Shown: positions 44,399-54,969 of the stretch, piece after piece
Position numbering within the stretch: the stretch's first letter is position 1
Layout of the letters: each line of letters starts with the position of its first letter
From: JAMLIN01 sp964476625
Lineage (GTDB): Bacteria > Pseudomonadota > Gammaproteobacteria > Burkholderiales > Burkholderiaceae_E
Length of the DNA: 64,000 nucleotides
NCBI GenBank assembly: GCA_964476625.1
Contig: CAYZBJ010000011.1
Location: forward strand, 1-64,000
Direction: 5' to 3'
Position numbers and translations under genes: made by a program
Notes under the pieces: generated by a model
What the model was told of the DNA's origin: nothing
The model's database searches: none
Seen by the model: only the letters and a program-made list of their open reading frames with translations

Positions 44399-46030
44399 CT
44401 ATCGCCAGGTCTTCTTGCGTTTCCAGCGGCGCTCCCGCGCCCTCACCCCCGCCTCCTTCATGCCGAGGTAGAACTCCTTGATGTCGTCCTTCTCGCGCAG
44501 CCGGTCGCAGCGATCGTCCATCACGATGCGACCGGTCTCGAGGACATAGCCGTGGTCAGCGACGTTGAGCGCCATGTGCGCGTTCTGCTCGACCAGCAGG
44601 ATCGTCGTGCCGCGCTCCCGGTTGATCCGCACCACGATCTCGAAGATCTCCCGGGTCAGCTTCGGCGAAAGGCCGAGGCTCGGCTCATCGAGCAGGATCA
44701 GCGCGGGCCCGGCGAGCAGTGCGCGCGCGATGGCGAGCATCTGCTGCTGCCCGCCGGAGAGCAGCATCGCGTCCTGCCGGGCCCGCTCCTTCAGGATCGG
44801 GAAGTAACCATGCACCGCCTCTAGGTCGCGTGCGACGCCGTCGCGATCGCCGCGGGTATAGGCGCCCATCAGCAGGTTGTCGCGCACCGACAGCAGCGGG
44901 AAGACCTCGCGCCCCTCTGGCACGTGGCTCAGGCCGCGGCGCACGATGTACGACGGATCCTGCGCGGTGATCTCCTCGCCATCGAAGACCACGCTGCCGT
45001 TCTCCGGCTCGATGATCCCGGAGATCGAACGCAGGATCGTCGTCTTGCCCGCGCCGTTCGAGCCGAGGATGGTCGCGATCTCGCCACGGCGCACCTTCAG
45101 GCTGATCCCGCGGATCGCCTTGACCGGGCCGTAGGCGCTCTCGAGGTTGGCCAGCACCAGCAGCTCGTCGGCACTCATGCTGGCGCCTCCGTCGGCGGGG
45201 TGCGACGCAGGGACGACAGGTCGCCCGGTCGCGCCGAGATACGACTCGACGACGGCCGGGTTCGCCTGGACTTCGGCCGGGGTCCCGACGGCGAGCACCC
45301 TGCCCTGGTTCATCGCGAGCACACGGTCCGACACCCTCGAGACCAGCGCCATGTCGTGCTCGACCATCAGGATCGTGACGCCGAGGTCGCGCCGGATATC
45401 CTGGATCCAGAATGCCATGTCGCCGGTCTCCTCGACGTTGAGGCCCGAGGAAGGTTCGTCGAGCAGCAGCAGCCGGGGCTCGGTAGCGAGCGCGCGCGCG
45501 AGCTCGACGACCTTGCGCACCCCGTAGGGCAGACCGGCCACGCGCGCGTCCCGGTAGCGCTGCAGGTCGAGCACGTCGATCACTTCCTCGACCTTGCGGC
45601 GCGCCTCGCGCTCGGCAGCGCGCACCGAGGGCAGGAACAGCATCTCGGCCAGAACGCCGGTCCGGCGCCGGACATGGCGGCCGATCAGCAGGTTCTGCAG
45701 CACGGTTGCATGCTCGAAGAGCTCGATGTTCTGGAAAGTACGCGCGACCCCGAGCGAAGCAACCTGGTGCGGCGCGACCCGGTCGAGCACCCGGCCGTCG
45801 AAGGCGATCGTGCCGCTCGTAGGCCGGTAGAAGCGGCTGATGAGGTTGAAGACCGTCGTCTTGCCGGCGCCGTTGGGCCCGATGAGGGTGAGGATCTCGC
45901 CACGCCGGACTTCGAAGTCGACGCCGTCGACCGCCAGCACGCCGCCGAAGCGCACCGAGAGGTCGCGCACCGACAGCAGCGGTCCTGGATCACTGCTGGG
46001 CGAGGCAAGGCCGTGAGTAGCGGCGCTCAT
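44399..46030 (-). CDS. fused Liv-type ABC ATPases (LivG-LivF in one reading frame, module A)
   Basis: 543 residues with two complete ATP-binding domains. Domain 1 (1-about 270, LivG-like): GPNGAGKTT, LPYGVRKVVELARAL as signature and RLLLLDEPSSGLN. Domain 2 (285-543, LivF-like): GSNGAGKTT, LLSGGQQQMLAIARAL and LILLDEPSLGLSP. The frame has no stop at the junction (about ATGRPVVPASHPADGGAS). An internal ATG at 45178 with ACGGAGGCG 9-14 bases before it could also start a separate LivF. In module B the same two proteins are separate. Its start overlaps the LivM stop by 4 bp. A frame error in assembly should be excluded. Confidence 0.85.
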   Translation of the reverse strand: MSAATHGLASPSSDPGPLLSVRDLSVRFGGVLAVDGVDFEVRRGEILTLIGPNGAGKTTVFNLISRFYRPTSGTIAFDGRVLDRVAPHQVASLGVARTFQNIELFEHATVLQNLLIGRHVRRRTGVLAEMLFLPSVRAAEREARRKVEEVIDVLDLQRYRDARVAGLPYGVRKVVELARALATEPRLLLLDEPSSGLNVEETGDMAFWIQDIRRDLGVTILMVEHDMALVSRVSDRVLAMNQGRVLAVGTPAEVQANPAVVESYLGATGRPVVPASHPADGGASMSADELLVLANLESAYGPVKAIRGISLKVRRGEIATILGSNGAGKTTILRSISGIIEPENGSVVFDGEEITAQDPSYIVRRGLSHVPEGREVFPLLSVRDNLLMGAYTRGDRDGVARDLEAVHGYFPILKERARQDAMLLSGGQQQMLAIARALLAGPALILLDEPSLGLSPKLTREIFEIVVRINRERGTTILLVEQNAHMALNVADHGYVLETGRIVMDDRCDRLREKDDIKEFYLGMKEAGVRARERRWKRKKTWR

Positions 46031-47103
46031 CGCAGCCGCTCCGACTTCTGGAAGGCCCGCTGCCGCCGGAACATGCCCCGGCGATAGAAGGGATAGAGCT
46101 CGAGCCAGGTGCGGATCTTCAGCCAGCGGCCATACAGGCCCATCGGCTCGGCCATCACGATCAGGATCAGGATCACGCCGTAGACCACGCTCTGCAGGCC
46201 GACCGCATCGCCGATCGCCCCGGGCAGGTAGCCCCGCGAGATCGCGATCAGTTGCGGCATGCCGATCAGGAAGGCCGCACCGAAGAAGGCGCCGTGCATC
46301 GACCCGAGGCCACCGACGACCACCATCAGCAGCAGGTCGATCGACTGGACCAGGCCGAACTGGTCCGGCGTCAGGAACTGGATCTTGTGGGCGTACAGCG
46401 CGCCACCCAGCCCGGCGAGCGCCGCCGAGATCGCGAACGACAGGGATTTGTAGCGGGCCAGATGGATGCCCATCCCCTGGGCCGAGATCTCCGAATCGCG
46501 GATCGCGATCATCGCCCTGCCGGTGGGCGCGCGCAGCAGGTTCAGCACCACCAGGGTGCTGCCGACCGTTGCGACCAGGCATACGAAGTAGAACGGGACC
46601 GGATCGTCGAGTGCGATCCCGAGGCAGGCCGGGCTCTCGATCATCCGGCCGGCATTGCCGCCGGTAACGCTCTCCCAGCGCGCCAGCACCTCCTCGACGA
46701 TGAAGCCGAACGCCAGGGTCGCGATGCCCAGGTACATGCCCTTGACGCGCAGCGCCGGCAGGCCGACCACCACGCCGACCGCCGCGGCGAGCCCCATCGA
46801 GCAGGCGAGCGAGACCGGGAAGGCCCAGCCCCGCGCGGCGAGCCAGGCCTCGGTATAGGCGCCGACCCCCATGAACGCGGCGTGGCCGATCGAGAGCTGG
46901 CCGGTGTAGCCGGCAAGCAGCATCAACCCGACGGCGACGATCGCGTAGATCAGCACGAAGGTGAGCTGCGCGAGCCAGTACGGCGGCAGCAACGCCGGTG
47001 CGAGCAGGGCGCCGAGGAGCAGCAGCCCGTACCAGAAACGGTCGCCGCCATGGCGGGCGAGGTCGATATCCTGGTCATAGCGGGTCTTGAACACGAAGCG
47101 CAT
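46027..47103 (-). CDS. Liv-type ABC permease, LivM-like (module A)
   Basis: 358 residues with about ten hydrophobic helices; LivM motif GYTGQLSIGHAAFMGVGAYTEAWLA early and the EAA-like loop AIRDSEISAQGMGIHLARYK before GGLGSMHGAFFGAAFLIG. It forms the membrane channel with the LivH-like protein. It follows LivH by 12 bp and overlaps the ATPase gene by 4 bp. Confidence 0.92.
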   Translation of the reverse strand: MRFVFKTRYDQDIDLARHGGDRFWYGLLLLGALLAPALLPPYWLAQLTFVLIYAIVAVGLMLLAGYTGQLSIGHAAFMGVGAYTEAWLAARGWAFPVSLACSMGLAAAVGVVVGLPALRVKGMYLGIATLAFGFIVEEVLARWESVTGGNAGRMIESPACLGIALDDPVPFYFVCLVATVGSTLVVLNLLRAPTGRAMIAIRDSEISAQGMGIHLARYKSLSFAISAALAGLGGALYAHKIQFLTPDQFGLVQSIDLLLMVVVGGLGSMHGAFFGAAFLIGMPQLIAISRGYLPGAIGDAVGLQSVVYGVILILIVMAEPMGLYGRWLKIRTWLELYPFYRRGMFRRQRAFQKSERLR

Positions 47104-47115
47104 AGGGATTCCCGT

Positions 47116-47991
47116 TCAGACCTTCTTGCTGGCGGCTTCGCCGAACAGGCCCGTGGGCCGGACCACCAGCATCACCAGGAAGACGATGTAGGGCATCACG
47201 TCCTTGAAGCCTTCGGGCAGGTAGTAGCCCGACAGGGCTTCAGCCAGCCCGATGACGAGGCCGCCGACTATGGCTCCGGGCAGGCTGGTGAAACCGCCGA
47301 CAATCGCCGCCGGGAACGCCTTGAGGCCGATGAAGCCCATGTTGGCGTGGACGAAGGTGAATGGCGCGAGCAGCAGGCCGGCGATCGTCGCGACCCCCGC
47401 GGCAAGCGCCCAGACCAGGCCGTTGAGATGCCGCACCGGAATGCCCATGTAGTACGCCGCCAGCTGGTTCTGCGACGAGGCCTGCATCGCGATGCCGACC
47501 CGGGTGAAGCGGAACACGCCCCAGAGCCCGGCGCACAGCAGCGCCGTCACCACCACGACCGCAACCTGCTCGCCGGCCAGGACGGTGCCGCCGATCTCGA
47601 CCATGCTGCCCTTGTAGGGCGTATCGATCGCGAGCGTGTCGGTGCCGATGCCCGGCACCATGGTGACGCCGCCGCGCAGCACGTAGCCGATGCCGAAGGT
47701 GAGCATCACGATCGAGAACATCGGCTGGCCGAGCACCGGCCGGATGATCGCCCGCTCGACCAGCAGGCCGAAACCCGCCATCAGTGCAACCGACGCCAGA
47801 GCGGCAAGCCAGAAAGGCATGCCGAACAGGGCCATGCAGGTAACCGCGCTGAAGGCGCCGAGCATCATCAGTTCGCCCTGGGCAAAGTTCACCGTCTCGG
47901 TTGCCTTGTAGATCAACACGAAGCCGAGCGCGATCAGGCCGTAGACGCAACCCTGGGCGATGCCTGCCACGATGATCTGCAGAATCAGCAA
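47116..47991 (-). CDS. Liv-type ABC permease, LivH-like (module A)
   Basis: 291 residues, about eight helices, with the LivH pattern GIAQGCVYGLIALGFVLIYKATETVNFAQGELMMLGAF. The best start is TTG at 47991: it is preceded by CGGAGACACGGA and gives the normal N-terminus (LLILQIIVAG); the ATG at 48090 would add a 33-residue basic, non-hydrophobic stretch. First gene of the module A operon, which runs to the MalT-like gene. Confidence 0.85.
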   Translation of the reverse strand: MLILQIIVAGIAQGCVYGLIALGFVLIYKATETVNFAQGELMMLGAFSAVTCMALFGMPFWLAALASVALMAGFGLLVERAIIRPVLGQPMFSIVMLTFGIGYVLRGGVTMVPGIGTDTLAIDTPYKGSMVEIGGTVLAGEQVAVVVVTALLCAGLWGVFRFTRVGIAMQASSQNQLAAYYMGIPVRHLNGLVWALAAGVATIAGLLLAPFTFVHANMGFIGLKAFPAAIVGGFTSLPGAIVGGLVIGLAEALSGYYLPEGFKDVMPYIVFLVMLVVRPTGLFGEAASKKV

Positions 47992-48098
47992 TCCGTGTCT
48001 CCGTCGCGGGCCCGGGCCCCTCGGCCGGCCCACGCGCGATTGTCTGCGCGGAACATGAACGGCGCTCCGGAAGGAGCACCACGCCCGCATGCCGGGCG

Positions 48099-48145
48099 AT
48101 CATAGGATGCGGAGATGGACGGAGAATCGTCCTATCCGACGATTC
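48099..48145 (-). promoter_or_regulatory. motif-2 dyad and -10 upstream of the module A operon
   Basis: GAATCGTC (48124-48131) and GACGATTC (48138-48145) with a 6-base spacer, a perfect 8-bp dyad. On the minus strand the dyad is followed by TCCGTCC and then by TATGAT (48099-48104, five of six for -10) at the spacing expected if the dyad covers the -35. This is the layout of an activator-dependent promoter and matches the one at 38396. Confidence 0.6.
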
Positions 48146-48259
48146 CGCCGGCAGACGGGGCGGTGACGCCCGGCCCCGGTCACCGCCCGGACGTGCGGGT
48201 GGGGCCTGGCCTCCCTGCGAAGGGATACGGGGCAGCGGAGCAGCAACTCCGCCGCGGCC

Positions 48260-49414
48260 TTACTTCACCAGCCTGTAGGTCATCGAGGCCGGGTCGGCCT
48301 TCATCAGGAACAGCTTGGGTGCGGCCAGGTGATCATCCGCACTGAAGCTGATCGGCGTCATCGCGCCGGTATCGAGGTTCTTCAGCTTGGCCAGCTCGGC
48401 GATGGTGCAGTCCGCCGTCAGCGCCTTGCCGCAGTTATCCATGGCTGCGAACAGCGCACGCGCGGCCGAGTAGCCGGTGAAGGTGTAGCGGTTCACCTTG
48501 GCACGCTCGTCCGGCGACAGGTACTTGTCCAGCTTGGCCAGAAAGTCCTTCGCTTCCGGCGAGTTCTCCAGGTACACATAGTCCACCGTGTACACATTCT
48601 CGCCCGCGCTGCCCATCATCTTGGCGCTAGCCGGCACCCGCGACACGTAGGTGACACCCACCGGGATCTTGTGGCCCACGCGCTCGAGCTCCTTCACCAT
48701 GGTGATGTTCTCGCCCAGCACGCCCCCGGCCATCAGCGCTTCGGCGCCCGATTCCTTGACCTTCAGGATCTCGGACGAGAAGTCGGACTGGCCCTTCTTG
48801 TAGATCTGCTGCGACACGACCTGCAGCTTCTTCTCCTTGGCGGCGCGTGCAAAGCCGTCACGCACGTTCTCGCCGTACTCGTCGTCCTGCGAGATTACCG
48901 CCCACTTCTTGCCCGGATAGCGATCGGCCATCTGGGAAATCATCTCGTAGACGGACTCGCGCATGTCGTATCCGACCACGAACACATTCTCGATGGTCGG
49001 CTTGTACAGGCCCTCGAAGGTGGTGATCGGAGCCATCGCCGGCAAGCCGGAGCGCTTGATCAGCGACATCGCGGCCTGGGCCTGCGCCGTACCGGAGATC
49101 GACGTGAACGCGAAGATCTTGTCGCTGTTGATCAGCTTGCGAACGCCCTGGATGGTGCGCGAAGGCACGTAGCCGTCATCCTCCGAGATCAGGCGCAGCT
49201 TGCGGCCGTTGATGCCGCCGGCTGCGTTGGCCTCGGCCACCGCAGCCTTCACGCCCACGTTGTGCGCCACACCCAGCAGCGCCGGTGGGCCGGTGAGCGG
49301 CAGGATGTCGCCGATCACGATTTCGGTATCCGTCACACCCTGCTGCGCCGCAGCGGGCAGGACGGCGCCCGCCGCCAGCAGGCAGAGGGCGAGAGTGGTG
49401 AGTCTCCTGTTCAT
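48260..49414 (-). CDS. ABC transporter periplasmic binding protein, Liv type (module B)
   Basis: 384 residues. Signal peptide of about 23 residues (MNRRLTTLALCLLAAGAVLPAAA), then a Leu/Ile/Val-binding-protein-like fold (GVTDTEIVIGDILPLTGPPALLG; ISQDDEYGENVRDGFARAAKE). Related to the module A protein in the opening and the SQDDEYG block but clearly divergent, so a different ligand is likely. Last gene of the module B operon, 67 bp after LivM. Confidence 0.92.
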   Translation of the reverse strand: MNRRLTTLALCLLAAGAVLPAAAQQGVTDTEIVIGDILPLTGPPALLGVAHNVGVKAAVAEANAAGGINGRKLRLISEDDGYVPSRTIQGVRKLINSDKIFAFTSISGTAQAQAAMSLIKRSGLPAMAPITTFEGLYKPTIENVFVVGYDMRESVYEMISQMADRYPGKKWAVISQDDEYGENVRDGFARAAKEKKLQVVSQQIYKKGQSDFSSEILKVKESGAEALMAGGVLGENITMVKELERVGHKIPVGVTYVSRVPASAKMMGSAGENVYTVDYVYLENSPEAKDFLAKLDKYLSPDERAKVNRYTFTGYSAARALFAAMDNCGKALTADCTIAELAKLKNLDTGAMTPISFSADDHLAAPKLFLMKADPASMTYRLVK

Positions 49415-49481
49415 ACAATCTCCTTTCTGTTAACTGGTTTGAGCCATCGTGGAGAGAAAACGGTCATGAAATGCATGGGGG

Positions 49482-50528
49482 TCAATATCTCAACGGCCAG
49501 AACACCCAGCCGTGGCGGAGGTCGTCCCAGATGCCACGCAGGCCACGTGGGTCGAATCGAAGGAAGGCGATGATCGCCACTCCGTACAGGATGGTCTTGA
49601 TCTCGTGCGCGGCGGTCGTCATGCTGGCGGCCCACTGGCCGCCCAGGACCGACATCATCGAGGCGAACAGGTCCGGCATGGTGACGATGAACACCGTGCC
49701 CAGTACCGCGCCCAGCACCGAGCTGATGCCGCCGACGATGATGATGGCCAGCGCCTCGATACTCAGCAGGAACGGATAGGACTCCACCGAGATGAAGGTC
49801 ATGTAGATACCCATCAGCGCGCCGGCCACACCGGTGAGCGCGGCACTGATGAGGAAGGCGAGCAGCTTGAAACGCACCAGGCTGATGCCCATGGCGCGCG
49901 CGGCGATGTCGTTGTCGCGGATCGCCACCAGCGCCCGGCCCACATAGGAGCGGCGCAGGTTCAGCACTACCAGCATCGCGAGCACGCACATCGCAAGGCA
50001 GAACCAGTAAAAGGCGCGGTCGCTCTCCAGGCTCATGCCGAGCATTACCGGCCGCTCCACCATGATGCCGCTGCCGCCCCCCGTGAACTCCCCGCCGCCG
50101 AGGACGATGGCGCTCACGATGTGCGCAAAGGCCAGCGTGGTGATCGCGAGGTACAAGCCGTGCAAGCGCAGCGACGGAATGCCCACGATCAATCCGAACA
50201 CTGCCGGAACCACCGCCGACAGCACCAGCGCCGCCTCGGGCGGCAGGCCCCACCGCGAGACGGCGATGGCGTACGCATAGCCGCCCAGCATCAGGAAGCC
50301 GACGTGACCTAGCGAGATCAGCCCCGTGAAGCCTGTAAGCACCATCAGTCCGAGGGCCCCCACCAGCGTGAAGAGGATGATGGTGATGTGCGACAGCAGG
50401 TAACTACTGAGCAGGAAGGGCGCAACCACCATGGCGACCATCAGGGCGACCGTCCAGGCCTTGACGATCGGCGAATCGGTCAGGACGACCAACTCGCCAT
50501 AGCCCTGCTTGAAGAAGCCGCTACGCAT
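49482..50528 (-). CDS. Liv-type ABC permease, LivM-like (module B)
   Basis: 348 residues, about ten helices; LivM motif GFTGLISLGHVGFLMLGGYAYAIAV and the loop AIRDNDIAARAMGISLVRFK. ATG at 50528 shares one base with the LivH stop (TGATG), so the two permeases are translationally coupled. The longer frame to 51251 is a shadow of LivH. Confidence 0.92.
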   Translation of the reverse strand: MRSGFFKQGYGELVVLTDSPIVKAWTVALMVAMVVAPFLLSSYLLSHITIILFTLVGALGLMVLTGFTGLISLGHVGFLMLGGYAYAIAVSRWGLPPEAALVLSAVVPAVFGLIVGIPSLRLHGLYLAITTLAFAHIVSAIVLGGGEFTGGGSGIMVERPVMLGMSLESDRAFYWFCLAMCVLAMLVVLNLRRSYVGRALVAIRDNDIAARAMGISLVRFKLLAFLISAALTGVAGALMGIYMTFISVESYPFLLSIEALAIIIVGGISSVLGAVLGTVFIVTMPDLFASMMSVLGGQWAASMTTAAHEIKTILYGVAIIAFLRFDPRGLRGIWDDLRHGWVFWPLRY

Positions 50529-51400
50529 CAGACCCTCTCGATCCGCTTTTCGCCGAACAGCCCGAAGGGTCGGACCATCAGCACCACCAGAATGAGCACG
50601 AACCCGGCAATCTCCTTGAGCGTGCTGGGCATGTAGCCGCCGACCAGGTTCTCCAGCACACCGATGATCAGGCCGCTGGCTGCCGAACCGAGCACAGAGT
50701 CGAAGCCGCCGAGCACCGTGGCCGGAAAAGCCTTGAGGCCCACCTCGAAGATGGTGGGCGCCAGGCCGTAGATCACGGCGAACAAGGCGCCGGCAAGGCC
50801 CGCCAGGCCTGAGGCCAAGGCCCAGGCAACCGCCTGCACACGGGCGGTGGACACGCCCATCAGCCGCGCGGTCTTCTCGTCCGCCGCGACGACGCGCATC
50901 GCTATACCGAAACGGCTGTGACTCAGGAAGAACCAGAAACCGCCAATGGCCAGCAACAGCATGGCGATGACCGCCAGCTGGCTCGTGCGCATGCCGATAC
51001 CGCCGATCTGCACGATGGTGTCGGCGCCGCTCACGCTGAACTTGTGCGGCGCCGCGCCCCAGATCATCATCACCAGCGAGCGCAGCACCACTGCCAGGCC
51101 GACGGTGACGAGCACCACCGACAGCACCGGCTCGCCCAGCATCGGACGCATGATGAGGCGCTCGCACACCAAGCCCAGCAACGCACCGACGACCACCGAC
51201 ACCAGTACGGTGGAAACGGCATCCGTTCCAAGCGTCATGGCGATCGACCATGACGTATAGGCGGTCAGCATGGCCATTTCGCCTTGGGCGAAGTTGATGA
51301 TGCCGGTCGACTTGTAGATGACGGCGAAGCCCATGGCCACCAAGCCGTAGATGGCGCCGATCGCCAGGCCCGAAGCGACCAGTTCGGCAAAGTAGTTCAT
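50528..51400 (-). CDS. Liv-type ABC permease, LivH-like (module B)
   Basis: 290 residues, about eight helices, with GLAIGAIYGLVAMGFAVIYKSTGIINFAQGEMAMLTAY. ATG at 51400 overlaps the ligase stop by 4 bp. Together with LivM it forms the membrane part of importer B. In this module the permease genes come after the ligase, the reverse of module A. Confidence 0.92.
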   Translation of the reverse strand: MNYFAELVASGLAIGAIYGLVAMGFAVIYKSTGIINFAQGEMAMLTAYTSWSIAMTLGTDAVSTVLVSVVVGALLGLVCERLIMRPMLGEPVLSVVLVTVGLAVVLRSLVMMIWGAAPHKFSVSGADTIVQIGGIGMRTSQLAVIAMLLLAIGGFWFFLSHSRFGIAMRVVAADEKTARLMGVSTARVQAVAWALASGLAGLAGALFAVIYGLAPTIFEVGLKAFPATVLGGFDSVLGSAASGLIIGVLENLVGGYMPSTLKEIAGFVLILVVLMVRPFGLFGEKRIERV

Positions 51401-53251
51401 GAGGCGCTGCCGTAGATCTGTTCGAGCTCGCGCACGAACTTCTGGTTGATGAGGCCGCGGCGCACCTTCTGCGTGGCGGTCAGCTCTCCATCGTCGTGGT
51501 CCAGCTCCTTCTCGAGGAGCACGAACTTGCGGATGTTCTCCACGCGGGCGAACTTCGCATTGACCCGGTCCACGACACCCTGCACCAGCTCGATCACTTC
51601 GGGCATCTGCGTGAGCGACTTGAAGGTGGTGTACTGCAGATCGCGATCGGCCGCCCAGCGACCGACGCTGTCGAAGTCGATTTGCAGCAGGCCACCGAGG
51701 AACTTCCTGCCTTCGCCCACCACGATGGCCTCGCGGATGTACGGGCTGTCCTTGAGCGCGTTCTCGATCTCCGACGGGGCAATGTTCTTGCCGCCGCTGG
51801 TGATGATGATGGCCTTTTTGCGGTCCACCACCGCGATTTCTCCACCCTCGAGCTTCTCGACGATGTCGCCGCTGGCAAGCCAGCCCTCGGCGTCGAGCAC
51901 CGCCTTCGTGCCGACGTCATCGAACAGATAGCCCTTGAACACGCCCGGCGAGCGAATGAATATTTCGCCATCCTCCCCGAGGCGCCACTCGGTGCCCGGC
52001 ATGGCTGGACCGCAGCTGCCCAGCGCAATGGGCCGATCCGGCAGTTGGACGAACGCGAGCCCACCCGATTCGGTGAGACCGTATCCCTGCCCGACGGGCA
52101 AGCCGATCATGTCGAAGAAGCGCAGCGTTTCCGGCGAGATCGAGGCGCCTCCGCACATGCGGGTATGCGTACGGTTCAGGCCCATGTGACGCTGGATGTT
52201 GCGAAACAGCAGCAGGTACCAGAAGGCGAACTCCGCCCGGTCGCGCCAGGTCACCAGCCGGCCGCTCTCGGCGCGGCGGTCCGAGAGCACCTTGCCGCGC
52301 TTCATGCCGGCACGGTAGACCGCCTGCTGCAGCCGCCCGCTGTCCTTCATGCGGAACTCGAAGCCCTGCTGGAGCTTTTCCCAGATGCGCGGCACGCCGA
52401 GAAAGAAGGTGGGCGCGATCTCGCGGATGTTTGCTGACACGGTATCGACCGATTCCGCGAAGTTCACGCAGCCGCCGGTGAGCAGATGCATGGTCGTCGA
52501 GTAGCTGCGCTCGGCGACGTGGCACAACGGCAGGTAGCACACCGACTCGAAGCGCTTGTCCAGCATGTCGCGCGAAGCCGCGTAGGCATAGGCGCCGTAT
52601 ACGAAGTTGCGATGCGTGAGCATCGCGCCCTTGGGCGGGCCGGTGGTCCCGGAGGTGTAGACGAGGATGTTGACATCGTCCGGCTGCAGGCTGTCCATGC
52701 TGGCGTCCAGCCTCTGCTCGGCATCGGGGTTCTCGGCCACGAACTGGTCGCCCAGTTCAAGCAGGTGTTCGAAGCTGTGGGGGCGGCCCGGCTCGTAACG
52801 GCGCAAGCCCTTCATGTCGACACAGAACACGTGCCGCATGTGCTGCAGCCCGGACCCGTTGGCCATCGCGTCGAGTACCTTGTCAGTCTGCTCCTGGTCG
52901 CCGGTGATCGCTACCTTGGCCTGGGAGTGGCCGGCGATGTACTGCACCTCCGGCCACGGGTTCGTCGGATAGATGCCGACGACCTGTACGCCGATCATTT
53001 GCGCACCCAGGTCGGCGTAGAACCATTCGGGCGTGTCCTCCGACGCGATGACGAGGCGATCGCCGCGCACCAGGCCGAGCCTCGTGAGTCCGTGCGCCAC
53101 GCGCCGCGCCGAGCGGTAGTAATCAGCCCAGGTACGGGCTCGCCAGACGCCCTGGATCTTCTCGCGCAAGGCAACCTGGTCGCCGTGCTCGCTTGCGCGA
53201 AACCGAAGTAGCCCCGGCAGGGTGGCCTCGCCCTCCAACAATTGCGCATGC

Positions 53252-53259
<8 letters not shown>
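51397..53259 (-). CDS. AMP-forming acyl-CoA ligase (FadD-like, module B)
   Basis: 620 residues, ANL superfamily; ILVYTSGTTGPPKGAMLTH, QGYGLTESGGLAF and AVVDRKKAIIITSGGKNIAPSEIEN. The ATG at 53259 overlaps the LivG stop by 8 bp; a 19-codon extension upstream is not conserved. As in module A, the ligase is embedded in a Liv-type importer operon, here between the ATPase and permease genes. Confidence 0.92.
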
Positions 53260-54054
<795 letters not shown>

Positions 54055-54058
<4 letters not shown>

Positions 54059-54867
54059 GACAACCACCTCTTGCGCCGCTTGTAGTGCTTGACGTCCCTC
54101 ATGCTGGTGCGCGCGCTGCCGCTGCTTATGCCGAGGTAGAACTCGCGCACGTCGGGATTGCGGCGCAGCACGTCGGCCTCTCCGTCGAGCACGACACGGC
54201 CGTTCTCCATGATGTAGGCGTAGTCGGCGATGGCCAGCGCGCGGCTGGCGTTCTGCTCGACCAGCAGGATCGTCAGGCCGGCCGAATCACACAGCGAGCG
54301 GATGATCTCGAAGATCTCCGAGACGATCTTCGGCGCGAGGCCCAGCGAGGGCTCGTCGAGCGCGAGCACCTTCGGCTGGCTCATGAGGGCGCGTCCGATC
54401 GCCACCATCTGCTGCTCGCCCCCCGACAGGTAGCCGGCGGTCTGGCGACGAAGCTCGGCAAGGCGCGGGAACATGCCATAGACCGTTTCGCGCGCCTCCT
54501 CCATGCGGGCTCGCGATTGCAGGTGAGCGCCGATGACCAGGTTCTCCTCGACCGTCAGGGTCGCGAACAGGCGTCGCCCCTCGGGGACCTGCACCAGGCC
54601 TTGGCGTACGATCGCGTCGGCGGGAGCTTGCTCGATCGGCTCGCCGAACAGGCGGATCTCTCCCTTCTCGATGACACCGTCCTCGGCATCGAGCACGGCC
54701 GACACGCCCTTGAGGACCGAGGACTTGCCCGCGCCGTTCGAGCCCAGCAGGGCAACAGTCCGGCCCACCGGCACCTCGAGCGATACATCGCGTACCGCCT
54801 CGATCGCGCCGCCATAGACGATCTGGACGTTACGGATCGACAGCGCCGTTTCGGCCCGGCTGCTCAT
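54055..54867 (-). CDS. Liv-type ABC ATPase, LivF-like (module B)
   Basis: 270 residues: Walker A GSNGAGKSS, signature YLSGGEQQMVAIGRAL, Walker B KVLALDEPSLGLAP, His-loop region LLVEQNASRAL. First gene of module B. The C-terminal tail (SMRDVKHYKRRKRWLS) resembles the tail of the fused protein in module A (RERRWKRKKTWR). A motif-1 operator begins 22 bp upstream of its start. Confidence 0.93.
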
Positions 54868-54888
54868 GGCTGGATTACCTGTTTCCGC

Positions 54889-54910
54889 AAAGACCGACGC
54901 GTCGGTCTAT
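54889..54910 (-). promoter_or_regulatory. motif-1 operator upstream of the module B importer operon
   Basis: Contains the perfect 18-bp palindrome AGACCGACGCGTCGGTCT (54891-54908), flanked by A/T; 10 of 11 symmetric over the 22-bp window. It is the most symmetric of the four copies and lies 22 bp before the LivF start. No good -10 adjoins it on the minus strand, unlike the other three copies. Confidence 0.75.
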
Positions 54911-54969
54911 TCGGTGTGGTCGACGACGAGCGCCTCATGAACCTCCCCGATGCCTGCGGCTGCGGCGAC

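Noticed and set aside
45178..45220. Possible frameshift splitting the fused ATPases into livG and livF
   Set aside because: The frame is open through the junction as given and both domains are complete, so I report a fusion, keeping an assembly error as a caveat.
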